Shown: positions 45,374 to 57,358 of the stretch, in pieces
Position numbering within the stretch: position 1 is the first letter of the stretch
Layout of the letters: each line of letters begins with the position of its first letter
DNA from: Toxorhynchites rutilus septentrionalis
Lineage: Eukaryota; Arthropoda; Insecta; Diptera; Culicidae
DNA length: 64,000 bases
Assembly (NCBI RefSeq): GCF_029784135.1
Contig: NC_073746.1
Coordinates: 69,937,542 to 70,001,541, forward strand
Direction: 5' to 3'
Translations under genes and position numbers: made by a program
Notes under the pieces: generated by a model
The model's database searches: none
What the model was told of the DNA's origin: nothing
Seen by the model: the letters and a program-made list of their open reading frames with translations, nothing else

Positions 45374-47064
45374 TTGCATTCCAGTTGTTCTAGCAAGCAA
45401 TTGTGGACGAGACTTAAGCAACTCAATGTGTCTAAACCTACTGATAATCAATCAAAGTTAACTAACTCTGGCGATGAAATCAGTAAGTTCTTCAGCGAAA
45501 ACTTTACGTGTGACCTTGAGCTACCACCACTACCTCCAGAAAATCCGAATGGTTTTAGATTTCTTGCATGTAATGAATCAGAGGTTGCAAAAGCAATTGA
45601 ATCTATTACTTCGAACGCTGGTGGTCTTGACGGCATCCCGTTGAAATTCATTAAATTGATTCTACCCTACGTTATCATTCCAATTACATTCGTGTTCAAT
45701 CTAGTTTTTTCGACTTCTAAATTACCTCGAGCGTGGAAAGCGTCTAGGATAATTCCGATACCAAAAAAACAAGAAAAAATGCATCAAACAACCTGCGTCC
45801 AATTAGCATACTTTCCTCGTTTTCCAAAGCTTTCGAAAAAATTGCCAAACATCAAATGCAGGAGTTTATCAACACATTCAACCTGTTTACTCCGTATCAT
45901 TCAGGTTTTAGAGCTGGACATAGTACAGCATCGGCTTTGTTGAAGATTCTTGGTGACATAAATGAATTTGTAGACAAGAGAGGCGCAGCCTTTCTACTTC
46001 TTATTGACTTTTCAAAAGCTTTTGATAGAGTGTCCCATGCCAAATTATTGAAAAAACTCTCAGATCAGTACAGCTTTTCCCGGGAAGCAGTTCACCTCAT
46101 TGGGTCATATCTTTGTCAGCGCACCCAAGTAGTTGAATCTCAAGGAACTCTATCAAATTCGGTCAACATAATGTCAGGTATACCACAAGGGTCAGTGATT
46201 GGGCCATTACTTTTCTCGCTATTCACTAATGATTTGCTCAATATTCTCAAATATTGTACGATCCACATATTTGCTGATGATGTTCAGCTATATTTCTGCT
46301 CCCTCGATAGCGCTGTCGATGAAATGGCTCGGTTAATAAATTCTGATCTTGAGAATATCCGTCGGTGGTCAGAACTCCCTATTAATACTTCCAAAACGAA
46401 GGTTATGTTTATAAGTAGACGTCATATACCACATTCATTGCCAAATATTCTTCTCAACAATGGAGTTCTAGAATATGTGGACAAAGCTTCCAACCTGGGA
46501 GTTGTTTATCAGTATGATTTGGAGTGGGATGCTCATATTAATACACAGTGTTCCAAAATCTATGCTGGCCTGCGCCACTTGAGGCTTACTGCAAGTATGT
46601 TGTCTGCCACGGTTAAAATAAGATTATTTAAATCTCTCCTACTACCCTACTTCACTTATGGCTTGGAATTAACATCGAATGCTTCTGTAGCTGCTCCCGA
46701 GAGATTGAGGGTTGCGCTAAATGGGTGTGTTAGATAGTTTATTAGTACGTTTTCTCGTGTTTACCATCTTCACCATCAGCTATTGGGATGTTCTTTTCAT
46801 AATTTTCTTAAAATGCGATACATCATATTTCTGTTTAGAATAGTCCATCATGGTCCCCTTTATCTTTTTGAAAAGCTTATTTCTTTTAGAGGCACGCGAA
46901 CCCAAAATTCTGTTCTGTCACAAGCAAATACCTCTCATTTTATAGACTCATTCTTCGTGCGAGCAATTATTCTGTGGAACCAGCTACCAGCTGAAATTAA
47001 AATCATTCGATCACGTGGACGGTTCAATCGTGAATGCATAGATTGGCTAGAAGGAAGAAATTAG
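45374..47064 (+). pseudogene. CR1/L2-like reverse transcriptase domain
   Basis: SNAGGLDGIPLKFIKL and WKASRIIPIPKKQEK start the domain. A frameshift in the A-run near 45775 moves to YHSGFRAGHSTASAL, motif A LLIDFSKAFDRVSH, motif B GIPQGSVIGPLLF and motif C HIFADDVQLYF, all with key residues kept. An in-frame TAG at 46735-46737 cuts the C-terminal tail (GCSFHNFLKMRYIIFLFR ... RFNRECIDWLEG), which ends at 47064. Confidence 0.88.
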
Positions 47065-47224
47065 AAATTAGAATTAGAAAATAGTTATTCATTGAATTTT
47101 GATCCCAAAATTTTAAATGTGGTCGTATTGAATCCAATTGCAGAATTTAAAAAGGAGAAGTCTTTACTCTGGAAATATTTATGAATGAATAAAATGAAAT
47201 GAATGAAATGAAATGAGAATGAAA

Positions 47225-47830
47225 TTACCAACTAAGCCTCTTAACACCGTCAAAGATCAAGAGGTTTTAGGCCATTCTTTACGAGCTCAGAAGATATCCA
47301 CAATGCACTGGATATTGTGAGAAAGAAATGCTGCGGAGCCCGAGAATAAGTTTCGTGAGTAAGAAGCAGTCTCTAGATTGATTACGTAACCAAATATCTT
47401 ATTAGATAGAAAATCAGCATTCCACACTGATCTGGACTAGAATATTGGACCTCACAAGTAAAAATCTCCCGCAAAAATTGAGCCAGCTCCTGTTTGTTCT
47501 GGAAACAATAATCCAAATTAGCCAAAATCCTCAAGACCGAACCTGAACTCCGGAACCAGGAGACGTGGAAACCGAAGGAGGAATACTCCGATTCTCAATT
47601 CTAATAGCTTACAATTTTGCCGCTCCCCCTTGTAGGCAAATTAATGTTGTATATATTTTGGAGCGGAGAAAATCTGCCAAAATCTGCTGGGAGCCAAGAT
47701 GATGTAGGATCTGACCTCAAAATCAATTTTAAATGCATGAGGATGAGATTGTTTTCCATATCATGATGACCTCCCCCCCCCCCCCCCCCCATACGGCATT
47801 ATGCCTAAAAATCGCTGCCCACTGATTATT
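47225..47830. other. No gene recognised; poly-C run
   Basis: Contains a run of 18 C's at 47773-47790, unusual in this AT-rich window. Nothing else recognised. Confidence 0.4.
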
Positions 47831-50323
47831 TATTTCACTAAATCTCTATCGCAGAACGAGTTCCGCTTTTAATTTATTCCATTAAAAACATACAAATTTT
47901 CATTTTTCTGAATACATCGTCAATTAAATATCCTTTCCTACCAATTTTCAATCCTCACCCCGATGTCCAAATTATCAAAACAGATTCTACCGGCGCTGCA
48001 CCTCGCAGGGTATATGATGTCTCAAAGGAATCGTGTTCTCCTTTTTTTTCGTAAGTAGCCGCTTGTTCTCCGCATTCTCCTTCTTTTCGTCTTGCTAGTT
48101 AGTAGTTACAGTATTTTAATCGATAATTATTCAATAATTAATAATAATAATTTAAATATATTTTTTATTATATATCACAGTCGTGCTGCTGTTGATAAAT
48201 TTTTACTTGACTTCCACGTTTCTTTGCCTTCAGCATGATTTCCTAACAGTTATCTCTTGTCTCACGTTCTCACATTACATGTCCCATAACGGATTCGCGG
48301 GGGTGGTCATACACACACTAATTCGGCCCGTTGATCATTGCCATCTCGGCCTTCAGACCCATTTCTGCCCAACTTCTTAAGTAATAACGCTACTACCCAA
48401 ACTCGAAAGAAGCTACCAATATTGTGTTCTTTCTCGTGCTCGGTTCTCGTGCTCTCGGCTCATTTTCTTTTTTGCTTGTAGCAACTCGCACCCCACATTA
48501 AAGCCCTTGGTTGGTTTGGTTCCTATCTCACACCTGTACAAAAGCGTCCCGGCTCCCCTCGTCTCCCACTCGCTTCGTAGGGGGCGTCCGCTGCGTGCGG
48601 ATATTGTTATTCCCTTGTCCCCTCCCGTTTTTATTTTCTTAACGATAAGACTTTCGCGATTACTTTTTTTTTCTTCTCTTGTTACATCCTCTCATCTTCC
48701 ACTTAACTCCATTAATTAATATAACCCTCGATCTTAGCATGTCTGATTATTAATTTAGAAATTTTCACTTTACTCGCGTGCACTCCTTTGGCCAACCCGA
48801 CCTCGAGTGGACACCGCGGGACGCACATCCCGTAATGCCTCGTCCCGAAGGCGCAGTTTTGAAAGGTTGCAACGCGACAATAATTTTTGAACAGAAAGAT
48901 AAAGACTTTAATTTTTAATTTTAAATACGATTTCCTTACTTTTCCGCTATAAACAAGAACTAAAAAAGTTAATCTTGTTCAATGTCTTAACATCTAGAAT
49001 TTAGTGCTTTACTTATTTTGGTTGATTTTTTTTTTGTTTGCTTTAACTTACTTCCCGTGTGTGTTTTTTTTGTTTCGTTCGCTAATCTTCGTCTAAATAG
49101 TTTTGAAAAATCATTTTAGCTAAGGAGATTTTCTTTCTTCCGAATTTGTTTTATTCGTTTTTTTCTTTCTCTTTCTAGTTTGTGTGTGAGTTTCTGCTTC
49201 GTATCGATCGTTAGCGCTAGTGCTGATTGCGGATTGAGGTTCATCGTGACTCAGTTCAAATAGTGAGCTGTTTGCTGCGGATTGTACCTAAAGATTCAGT
49301 TTAGGATTTCGGGATTGATTTCGTTTGAATTTGAAAATCGAAGGTTGATTCTAAATACTTTGTTACTTTGTTGAGAGACATTTTAGAGGTAGTCTCATGA
49401 AAATAGAAACTATTCGAACTCAAACATTATGTTCTCATACTATTTCTCGAGTGTGGTATTGAATTAAAAGAAATTTCGTGGCGATCTTCGAATTGAATCT
49501 GAACCTATTTTTAATTCTTGTTATCCTCTGGCTATTACAGTGAGAATTCACTTTTCGAAATGTTGCAAATTAATAATTTCAACTTCCATGAGTTTTCTGT
49601 TTTTTCTTTTATTTTGGTACTCTCCCCGATCCCCAGCTGTTGCGAATTATTGCTTTTTGGCTTAGAAATAGTACGTTTTCCGTCCACTTTTCTTTCGGTG
49701 CATCGATTTCTACATCGTTAAAAAAAACGATACTTAAAACAGTAAAACTCATTGTCGTTTTTTGTGAGATGAAATCGAATTTACTGTGTCTGGTTTCATC
49801 GCAAATTATCGCGACCATGGGTACTTATTCCCCTCAACTGTCTGTCCCCTATTTACTTGTTTCAGTAGTGCCTAGTAGCTTTCCGCTGTTTTTGCTCTCG
49901 TTCTGCTATTGATTTCGATTGATTACGATTGATTTCGGTGGAAAATGTGTGAGCGAAGAAATGGAACGCTAATAGTAATGATCTAACAGAAATATTCTCT
50001 ATTTTTTGTTACGCTTTTTCTCGATTGTAGGTTTTTCTATTTTACTGTTTTTTTTCTTTCTTCAATCTTTTCTTTTTTTTCTAGTATAAACACTGCCTTC
50101 AAACATCCTATTTTTACAGCAGCATTTCTTCTTTTCATGCGTTTTTTTTTGCTGGCTCACATATTTTTTTTCCTGTGGCCACTCATTTTATTTCGTCCGA
50201 CCCTCTGTTGCCAAGATATATGTTACTTCTTCTTGAAATTCATTTAAAAAGTCTCGACAATAATTTAATTAATAACAAATTGATTTTATGATAAAACCAA
50301 TAACAATAACCTTTTCCATATGG
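47831..50323 (-). other. Probable 3' UTR and flank of the nicotinic receptor gene
   Basis: Directly follows the receptor stop codon on the minus strand. The plus strand is T-rich (gene strand A-rich), low in recognisable transposons, with no other coding. The first AATAAA on the gene strand is at 50192-50187, about 130 bases past the stop, and another at 49155-49150; several more occur further on, so the transcript end cannot be fixed from sequence alone. A GC-richer stretch at 48790-48865 stands out. Confidence 0.5.
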
Positions 50324-50476
50324 CTACGAAACGATGATGTGCGGTGCCGAAAATAGAACAGCTATGGTTGCCACTATTGTGAAAAACGTGAAAATTATAA
50401 GGCACAATCTATCCACTACCATTGCTGCGAATTTCCAATCCTTGGCGACATCACTGTCCTCGTCTTCCTTTCGTAT
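50324..50476 (-). CDS. Nicotinic acetylcholine receptor subunit (alpha6-like), last coding exon
   Basis: The exon opens after a polypyrimidine tract and AG (TTTTTTTTTAG|ATACGAAAGG) and encodes [20 protein letters not shown], then [20 protein letters not shown] (fourth transmembrane helix) and [10 protein letters not shown], stop at 50324-50326. [14 protein letters not shown] and a SAPH C-terminus are hallmarks of insect alpha5/6/7 (alpha7-type) subunits. The protein is a pentameric cation-channel subunit in neuronal membranes, gated by acetylcholine. It joins in phase 0 to the exon ending at 62822, across a 12.3-kb intron. The 50 codons are intact. Confidence 0.93.
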   Translation of the reverse strand: MRKEDEDSDVAKDWKFAAMVVDRLCLIIFTFFTIVATIAVLFSAPHIIVS

Positions 50477-50914
50477 CTAAAAAAAAAGTTGGGAAAGAAA
50501 GCGCGATTAGATATTGGTTTTGTTATCAATCGATATACTTTAGGTAATAAAATAATATACTCAGGACGGTGTATTTAGTTCAAATGCGAGAGAGAAAAAC
50601 TTTCGTGATGCTGTATTGTGAAGCGACACAAGAACAATGAATTTATTATAAAACAAGTACATACGTATAAATTGATCTCTGCATTATTTCATGAGCGTTA
50701 CCAACTAATAAAAACATTGTCTCACAAAATTTCGATACTGTAGCCGTCAAAAATTAATATTCCCCGATTGTTGTTTTCAATAAATAATCTCAAAAAAGGG
50801 AATATATTAAGAGATAAACATCAATTACACTTGTATCCAGGCTAATGGAGGGTTAACCTTGTGTGTTAATTACCATTAACCTCAAAATCAAAACGTTCCT
50901 GAAAACAATAAATA

Positions 50915-52212
50915 AAGGGTGTGTCACATCAAATTGCATCACGGAAAAAACGCTGTAGAAATTCGCCCAGTAGACCGATCCTTTTGAAAATTTTAGACAG
51001 TAAAATAAAAACTATTAAACAACTTTTGGCATTTTCTTTTTATTCATACTTCGAGCCCAAGCCCGTATGCTCGCACCTTCCTCTTTACCCCGTCCATAAG
51101 GTTCTGTACAACGTCAGGTTGTAGTTTTTTTTTAACAGAAATCCATTTTCTCTTGAAGTCCGCCTCCGATTTGACAACTTTTGGGTTCTTCCGGAGGGCC
51201 TGCTTCATAATCGCTCAATATTTCTCTATTGGGCGAAGCTCCGGCGCGTTGGGCGGGTTCATTTCCTTTGGCACGAAGGTGACCCCGTTGGCTTCGTACC
51301 ACTCCAACACGTCCTTTGAATAGTGGCACGAAGCGAGATCCGGCCAGAAGATGGTCGGGCCCTCGTGCTGCTTCAATAGTGGTAGTAAGCGCTTCTGTAG
51401 ACACTCCTTAAGGTAAACCTGCCCGTTTACCGTGCCGGTCATCACGAAGGGGGTGCTCCGCTTTCCGCAAGAGCAGATCGCTTTCCACACCATGTACTTT
51501 TTGGCAAACTTGGATAGTTTCTGCTTGCGAATCTCCTCCGGAACGCTGAATTTGTCCTCTGCGGAGAAGAACAACAGGCCCGGCAGCTGACGAAAGTCCG
51601 CTTTGACGTAGGTTTCGTCGTCCATTACCAGGCAATGCGGCTTCGTCAGCATTTCGGTGTACAGCTTCCGGGCTCGCGTCTTCCCCACCATGTATTGCCT
51701 TTCGTCGCGGTTAGGAGCCTTCTGAACCTTGTATGTACGCAGGCCCTCCCGCTGCTTGGTCCGCTGGACGAATGAACTTGACATATTCAGCTTATTGGCG
51801 ACATCCCGGACCGAACTTCTCGGATCACGTCTAAACTGCTTAACTACGCGCTTGTGATCTTTTTCACTGACGGAGCATCCATTTTTGCCGTTCTTCACCT
51901 TCCGGTCGATGGTTAGGTTCTCGAAGTATCGTTTTAGTACTCTGCTGACCGTGGATTGGACGATTCCCAGCATCTTACCGATGTCCCGATGTCAAAACTC
52001 CGGATTCTCGAAATGAGTGCACAGGATTAATTCACGACGCTCTTTTTCGTTCGACGACATTTTTCCAAATTTACAAAAAATTGACAGTGAAGCATGGCCA
52101 ACGTGATCTATACACTCTTATCTGATTATAACCGAAAGCGGAAGATATAATTCCTAAAAATTAAATTTCTACAGCGTTTTTTCTGTGATGCTATTTGATG
52201 TGACACACCCTT
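50915..52212 (-). mobile_element. DD37E Tc1/mariner-type transposon, 1.3 kb, nearly intact
   Basis: Ends AAGGGTGTGTCACATCAAAT and (inverted) AAGGGTGTGTCACATCAAAT, the latter at 52193-52212, flanked by TA (50913-50914, 52213-52214). The repeats continue, diverged, through ...TTTTTTC.GTGATG and the shared CTGTAGAAATT. The transposase occupies most of the minus strand. The same terminus starts again at 63981. This matches the mosquito ITmD37E family in length and catalytic spacing. Confidence 0.93.
51044..52060 (-). pseudogene. DD37E transposase, two internal stops
   Basis: From the ATG at 52060 (MSSNEKERRELILC) the frame runs to TGA at 51046-51044, about 338 codons, interrupted only by two in-frame TGA codons: in ENPEF-stop-HRDIG (about 51990) and in PIEKY-stop-AIMKQ (about 51213). 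The helix-turn-helix is in QSTVSRVLKRYFENLTI and SVRDVANKLNMSSSFVQRT. Catalytic residues are D in VMDDETYVKADF, D in FWPDLASCHYS and E in LRPIEKY, with exactly 37 residues between the last two, which defines DD37E. All three are present. It would be a full transposase but for the two stops. Confidence 0.92.
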
Positions 52213-52479
52213 TAAGTGTAACTATATCTTATGAGAAGCGTTTCCGAGAAGGGGCTGTAGCAGAAATGGGCAAAACGGTTCATTTCAGTGAGTGGCTCAG
52301 AGCCGTGCGCTCAATAAAAAGAGCCGGCTCATTTGAGCGGCTCGACGGCTCTTTTCAAGAACTGGTTTATTCGGATATGTAAAGAATGGAATGTAAAAAA
52401 TAAGGTTTAAAACAATAATCAGTGCAGAGAAAAGTAAAAGTATTACTTTACTGAAGGTTTTCTCTGATATATTTCCATC

Positions 52480-52900
52480 ACAATGATCTTCTGTATTTTT
52501 TTTATTTATAAACATTATCTTATCAATGTTATCTGATGAAAGTCTACTACATCTTTCACTGCAAACTTGACTTGCGTTCGGAAAAACTCGCTCACATGGT
52601 ACTGAAGTCGCCGGAATACATAATATTTTCAAAAAAAAAGATAGAGCCGCGAAGAGATAGATTTCCTTTCAATCCACCATTGCACAAGGGTCGCTTAGTC
52701 TCAGCAAATGTGGTTCCGCTAAATGTTTATCTACAATAGATGTTACAGCAGCTTTTGGATCATGTGGGGATCGAAGATTGCCAACCGACGCATCAAATTC
52801 CTCCCATACCGATGACAGCGCTTCATCACCAACGATTTGTGGTAGTTTCGTAGGTGTGTATTCTATGGATGTCATTTTTAGCATCCTTATCAACGACTGG
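52480..52900 (-). pseudogene. hAT transposase C-terminal dimerisation domain
   Basis: Two minus-strand frames. 52893-52669 gives SSVWEEFDASVGNLRSPHDP, and 52632-52500 gives LCIPATSVPCERVFPNASQV then CSRLSSDNIDKIMFINK. ATS.P.ERVFS.A and the L...N....MF.N ending are the hATC motif. Catalytic parts upstream are missing or replaced by the minisatellite. Confidence 0.85.
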
Positions 52901-53189
52901 TGTTCATAGTTGTACTTACTGTTATCCCCAAAACCTTGCTTCTTGTAGCGAGGATCTATCAGTATTTGTTAGGCTATTAATTCGTCTGACTCAAGATTTG
53001 TAGATCCAAAATCAATTCATACAGAGCTTTTTTATAATCACTAGAACTGATTTCACTTGATCCATATAATGTTGATCATGTCGAATTATCAGTCGGGAGA
53101 ATAGAGCAATTTTCGATAACGACACAGTTTTCTCCCCGTTTTATATTCTTTGGGTTTTTAAAATATTTCGAATGGAATGTTTTCATGAT

Positions 53190-53755
53190 TAACTATATAT
53201 AACCCATAGGCGGGTTGGATTCATCATAAATAACTGTGATCTACTAAGCAAGCCCTTTCATTTGATACCCATACTGATGGGGTTTTGGCGAAATTAGTGG
53301 TCTGTCATTTTATAACGGCCGCCATCTTGGATTTCCATTTTACATAAATAACTGTTTCCTACTAGTTAAGTCCTTTCATCAGATACCCATATTGATGGGG
53401 CTTTGAAAAAAATACATATTTCGCCATTTTGGAGTGGCGGCCATTTTGGATATACATTTTTCGTAAATAACTGTGATCTACTAGTCAAGCCCTTTCATTT
53501 GATACCCATATTGAGGGGGTTTTGTAAACAAATACATATTTCGCCATTTTGGGTTTGCATTTTTCATAAATAACTGTATTCTACTAGTCAAGCCCTTTAT
53601 TTGATACTCACATTGATGGGGTTTTGACGAAATTAGTTGTCTGCAATTTTGTAAAGTCCGCCATCTTGAATTTCCATTTTACATAAATAACTGTTTCCTA
53701 CTAGTCAAGTCCTTTCATTGGATACCCATATTTATGGGGTATCGAGAAAATATGT
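53190..53755. repeat. ~120-bp minisatellite inside the hAT element
   Basis: Five units begin near 53222, 53340, 53460, 53565 and 53680, each with CATAAATAACTGT, then CTACTAGTCAAGCCCTTTCA, TTTGATACCCATATTGATGG and GCCGCCATCTTGGA-type words. Units are 105-120 bp and 80-90% alike by eye. Confidence 0.85.
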
Positions 53756-54163
53756 AATCCGCCAAAATTTACAAACATACAAACAGTTAAATGAAACCGC
53801 TTAAAAGGCAGCATGGGAAACATATATTTCTTCCTCACTGTCGCAAGCCACGGTTCGTCAGAACGAGCGTATGATTCACGGTTCTTTATCAATAAGTCGG
53901 CTCTTAAAAGAAACGCGGTTCTTTTATGCACTTTTATTTTTTGAACCGCGGTTCTCAAATGAACGGCTCCTAAATGAACCGCGGTTCAAAAAGAGCCACG
54001 ACTCATAAAAGAATCGTGGGTCTTTTTGGAACCGTGGTTCATTCAAGAGCCGTTATATAAGAGCCGTTCATTTGAGAGCCGCGGCTCATTTTTAAAGTAC
54101 TGTGGATCGTACGCTCTTGCTGACGTACCGGCTCGTGAGCGCTCGCCCATCTCTAGGCTGTAG

Positions 54164-55950
54164 GGTGATATAATTACTTCAGGAATAGGAGGGAATATAA
54201 AACTGTTATGGAAACTATACATTTGGGACATGCTATCAATTGTAAACTAACCAGCAAAATCGGTTGTTTCCCTCAGGCCCGGAGGGAGTTCATATTCAAT
54301 TTCTAGCAAACAATAGCTGCATGTGGGTGTACAGATGCGTAAAGCCTCGCCCGTCTTGGTGCAGCGATGCCCAAAGGAACATAACCTTTAATATGTTAGG
54401 AGTCGATAATTACTTCCCTCGATCGTCCCACGGATGCGTACGCTGTACGGCAGACCGGAATTTAAATACGATCGATAAAGTTCATAGGTCTCCAGCACCC
54501 AGACGTGATCGACTTGAGGACTGGAGTAAACAACGAAACGAACTAAGCATTGTTCTGAGTAGCAATGGCGATTCTTCTACTACGTTTTTTGAAGAGGAAG
54601 TTTGAGAAAAATCTAGCCCCAAAGGAACTGGTTCGCGATTAAATTGCTTTGAATCTGCGGGAAGGTTATGCCCGTAAAGCAACGGAAATATGAATTGGGA
54701 AATGCAGATAAGAACCACGTGAGGCTCATTCCGTTAGCAGTCGTCATTCGTCCCAAGAAACTGAATAAAGTAGGGATGATTTGGACGCAGCGGGAGTAGG
54801 GAATGGAATAGCTTCAAACTCTGAACTTCCAAAGAGCCACTACTAGCTATTCACAGACGTTTTCGCCAATCTCCCGTACACGTCTGTGGTGACATTAGGG
54901 AACTGGTTCACCAGTTGTTGATGCTCAAAAGCTCACTGGACTTCATCCATGAGTCTCTGCAGTCATAGTAAAAACGTGTACGGGAGATTGGAACTACGTG
55001 GACGATTATTTTTAGTTTTAAGACCGAAAAAGAGGCGGTGGAGCTCGTAAAGGAGGTGATTCTGGTCCATTGAATGGATGTTCCAAGATCAAGTTCCGCT
55101 CTAATTTAACGCGACTACTCAAGAAAGTCGGAGAAATTCCTGACGATGAACAAAAGAATCTGATACTTGAAAGAGACTGCATATCCTCGTCTGTTCTTGG
55201 GGTAAAGTGGTTCCCCAAAGAGAGTCGCTTCACTTAAACATTTCATTTTCGTCTATCGTGGAAAAATAAATCCAATCCGTCGACAGAATGTGACTCGCAT
55301 AATCAAACAACATACTCGATGTTGTAATAACATTGGCCACCAATGCATGCCGACCAGGTTTACACGAAAGAACAGTGAGTAGGAAAAAGGTGCGAATAAG
55401 GTCCCGAATGAATAAAAATGAATATGAATAAATAAAAATGGGTTAATAATAGCAAACAATGAAGAATTTCTTAGCCTACATTCTACTTTCATCAGATCAC
55501 ACTAATGTTGCAGATAGTTTTATAGCATAAGTTTGACTGATCAGCAAAAACTGATAATAGTACACAGTCAAAGTGGATCAAGTGGGTACGACCATAGCGA
55601 CGAAAGAGAAGCCACGTTTTTCTGACAACCAGAAAATGGCAGGAATTTCAAATGAAATGTTAGATTTCTCTGTATCACAAGATTCTTCCCTTTATCCTTC
55701 AATGAACACGGAAGAGGAACACATATTGAAACACGATGCATATACTTTTCAGACAATACATAGTTATTTGAAAGTTGATCGAACATATTTTTAATATCTT
55801 GTTCAGGCAGGTGGACCCAGTGCCAGACAGTAAAAAGTTGTTATTACTGAAACTTTATCTCGGAAATCCATCACGAGATAAGTTGAGGACTGCTGTTTTC
55901 AAAAAATAAAATCTGTTTTCATGTTTGAGAGAATAAGGTGCTGACTTTGT
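54164..55950. other. No gene recognised (intron sequence)
   Basis: The frame 54264-54605 (FPSGPEGVHIQFLANNSCMW ...) is the longest, without a known motif. A 23-bp inverted pair, ACGTTTTCGCCAATCTCCCGTACACG and its partner near 54975 (CGTGTACGGGAGATTGG), lies 54853-54990. Not enough to call an element. Confidence 0.35.
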
Positions 55951-55959
55951 ATTTTTTCA

Positions 55960-56335
55960 GTGGCGATGAGTACAAATATTTATGATACAGTCGGAACATT
56001 CGGAACAAATCACGCAGCATCATTGCATCAGGAGAATCTCTGCGTCAAAAATGTAGAATTTAAGGATGGCATGAAGGATTTCTTTAAAATCGTCAATTAC
56101 ATCAGATGGCACGCATTGAACCCAGTGGTTTAGAAGCTACGCTTGAAGATGTGGACGCACAGTTTGGTGATATTCTCGATTTTACCGAGGTATGATGACT
56201 TAGTAGGGAAAAATTATTGCAACGAGCTTTTGATCTTCGAATAAAACTTGAGGAATTTATGGGAAGTCTCATGTTAGATCTAGCTTTCCTGGCGCACATC
56301 ACAAGCTATCTGAACGATTTGAACTTGGGCCTGTA
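55960..56335 (+). pseudogene. hAT (SCAND3/ZBED5-like) transposase fragment
   Basis: Reads KDFFKIVNYIRWHALNP, EATLEDVDAQFGDILDFTEV, then after two stops LSREKLLQRAFDLRIKLEEF and LAFLAHITSYLNDLNLGL. This is the order seen in the catalytic region of Buster/SCAND3-like hAT transposases (fi(r/k)s..lnhR.F, y.teVRWLSRG..L.R.feLr, laFL.Ditghln.LN). Stops replace the VRW motif. No ends found. Confidence 0.75.
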
Positions 56336-57358
56336 AGGTAGGCGGTAGAAATAAGTTATTTCACAACATGCTCAACTAAATCAATACATTCGCAAGCAAA
56401 CTTATGTTATTAAAAAAATAAAATAAAATAAAACTACAATTATCCCCATTCTATGACGCCGTGAGCTTCCAATGTACCGTCAACTGAGAAACACGTTGTC
56501 ACAATCTGGCAATTAAGGCTGATTTTTCTTGCATATTTAAGGACTTCAAAGCACATGAAAGAATTCTCCGAAACTGTTTCAACCACATGCATGTTGGATG
56601 ATTGACATGTCCCTAAAAACATGCAGATAGTACTCATTGAAATTTTGTGTGATTTAGAGCTGCGGACAATTTTGGTAGCCTGGTTTCTTTTTGATTTCTA
56701 CTCCAAATTTGTTCCAGAAGCGCGATTCTTTGAACTAAGAGAATATGCTCTCTTCATTGCTTCTTTATCGGATCCACATACATGTGTAGGCATATTTTTT
56801 CCATTATGAAACAAGTGAAACCAACATCAAAGAACTGATGATCATTTGAGAAAATCGTTTCGAATAGTATGTATTGAAGTATGTTTGTAATTCAGCATTT
56901 TCTATATTGAAATTAACAAACAAATATTGTTAATTTTTTTTGATGACTGAATGAACCCAATTAATCATGATACCGTATTAATTTTTTTTATTTTATAAAC
57001 TGAATGTTTCATAATTTGAAAAAAAAATGTATTATTAATTTTTAATAACACTTGATATTAACTTAACTTAGCTAACTGCAAAAATTTTGGGATGTAGTTT
57101 GTACAAATGAGATAAAGAAGATTTTTTTAAAGAAATTTGGCTATAGGGTTCGATGATATCGCTTCATTCTGGTAAAAAAATTGATTGAGAATCCCTGTTT
57201 AGACGAATGAAGTGTTCAGCACCCTGATTGTGAAAAATAGTAATTACAATTGTGGATAAGAGATAAACTTCCATCATGCTTCTTTGAAACGCAAAAATAA
57301 TAGACATTAGAATACTCATCAAAGAAAAATGTAACATTTTAGTTCGCGACATGTTCTG
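56336..57358. other. AT-rich intron sequence, no gene recognised
   Basis: No motif or element ends. Strongly AT-rich from 56880 to 57160. Confidence 0.4.

Larger units (their letters stand above)
44712..47224 (+). mobile_element. CR1/L2-group non-LTR retrotransposon, 5'-truncated
   Basis: Contains an endonuclease domain, a reverse transcriptase domain and a 3' tail of (GAAAT/GAATG)n repeats at 47177-47222. A short microsatellite tail instead of poly(A) is typical of CR1/L2-related elements. The 5' end is lost before the endonuclease start. Broken by a region of frame loss at 45300-45390, one frameshift in an A-run and one stop. Confidence 0.85.
52261..54155 (-). mobile_element. hAT transposon relic with internal minisatellite, 1.9 kb
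   Basis: Ends CAGAAATGGGC and (inverted) TAGAGATGGGCGAGCGCTC, with an exact 8-bp target duplication GGCTGTAG at 52253-52260 and 54156-54163. Near the left end the minus strand encodes the hAT dimerisation domain. The middle is a five-unit ~120-bp minisatellite (53222-53750), and 53870-54110 is full of GAACCGCGGTTC and GAGCCG palindromic words also seen at the left end (52290-52350). It lies 49 bp from the DD37E element. Confidence 0.9.

Noticed and set aside
54264..54605. Host gene fragment in the intron
   Set aside because: Open for 113 codons but with no recognised motif, and stops appear in all frames downstream.
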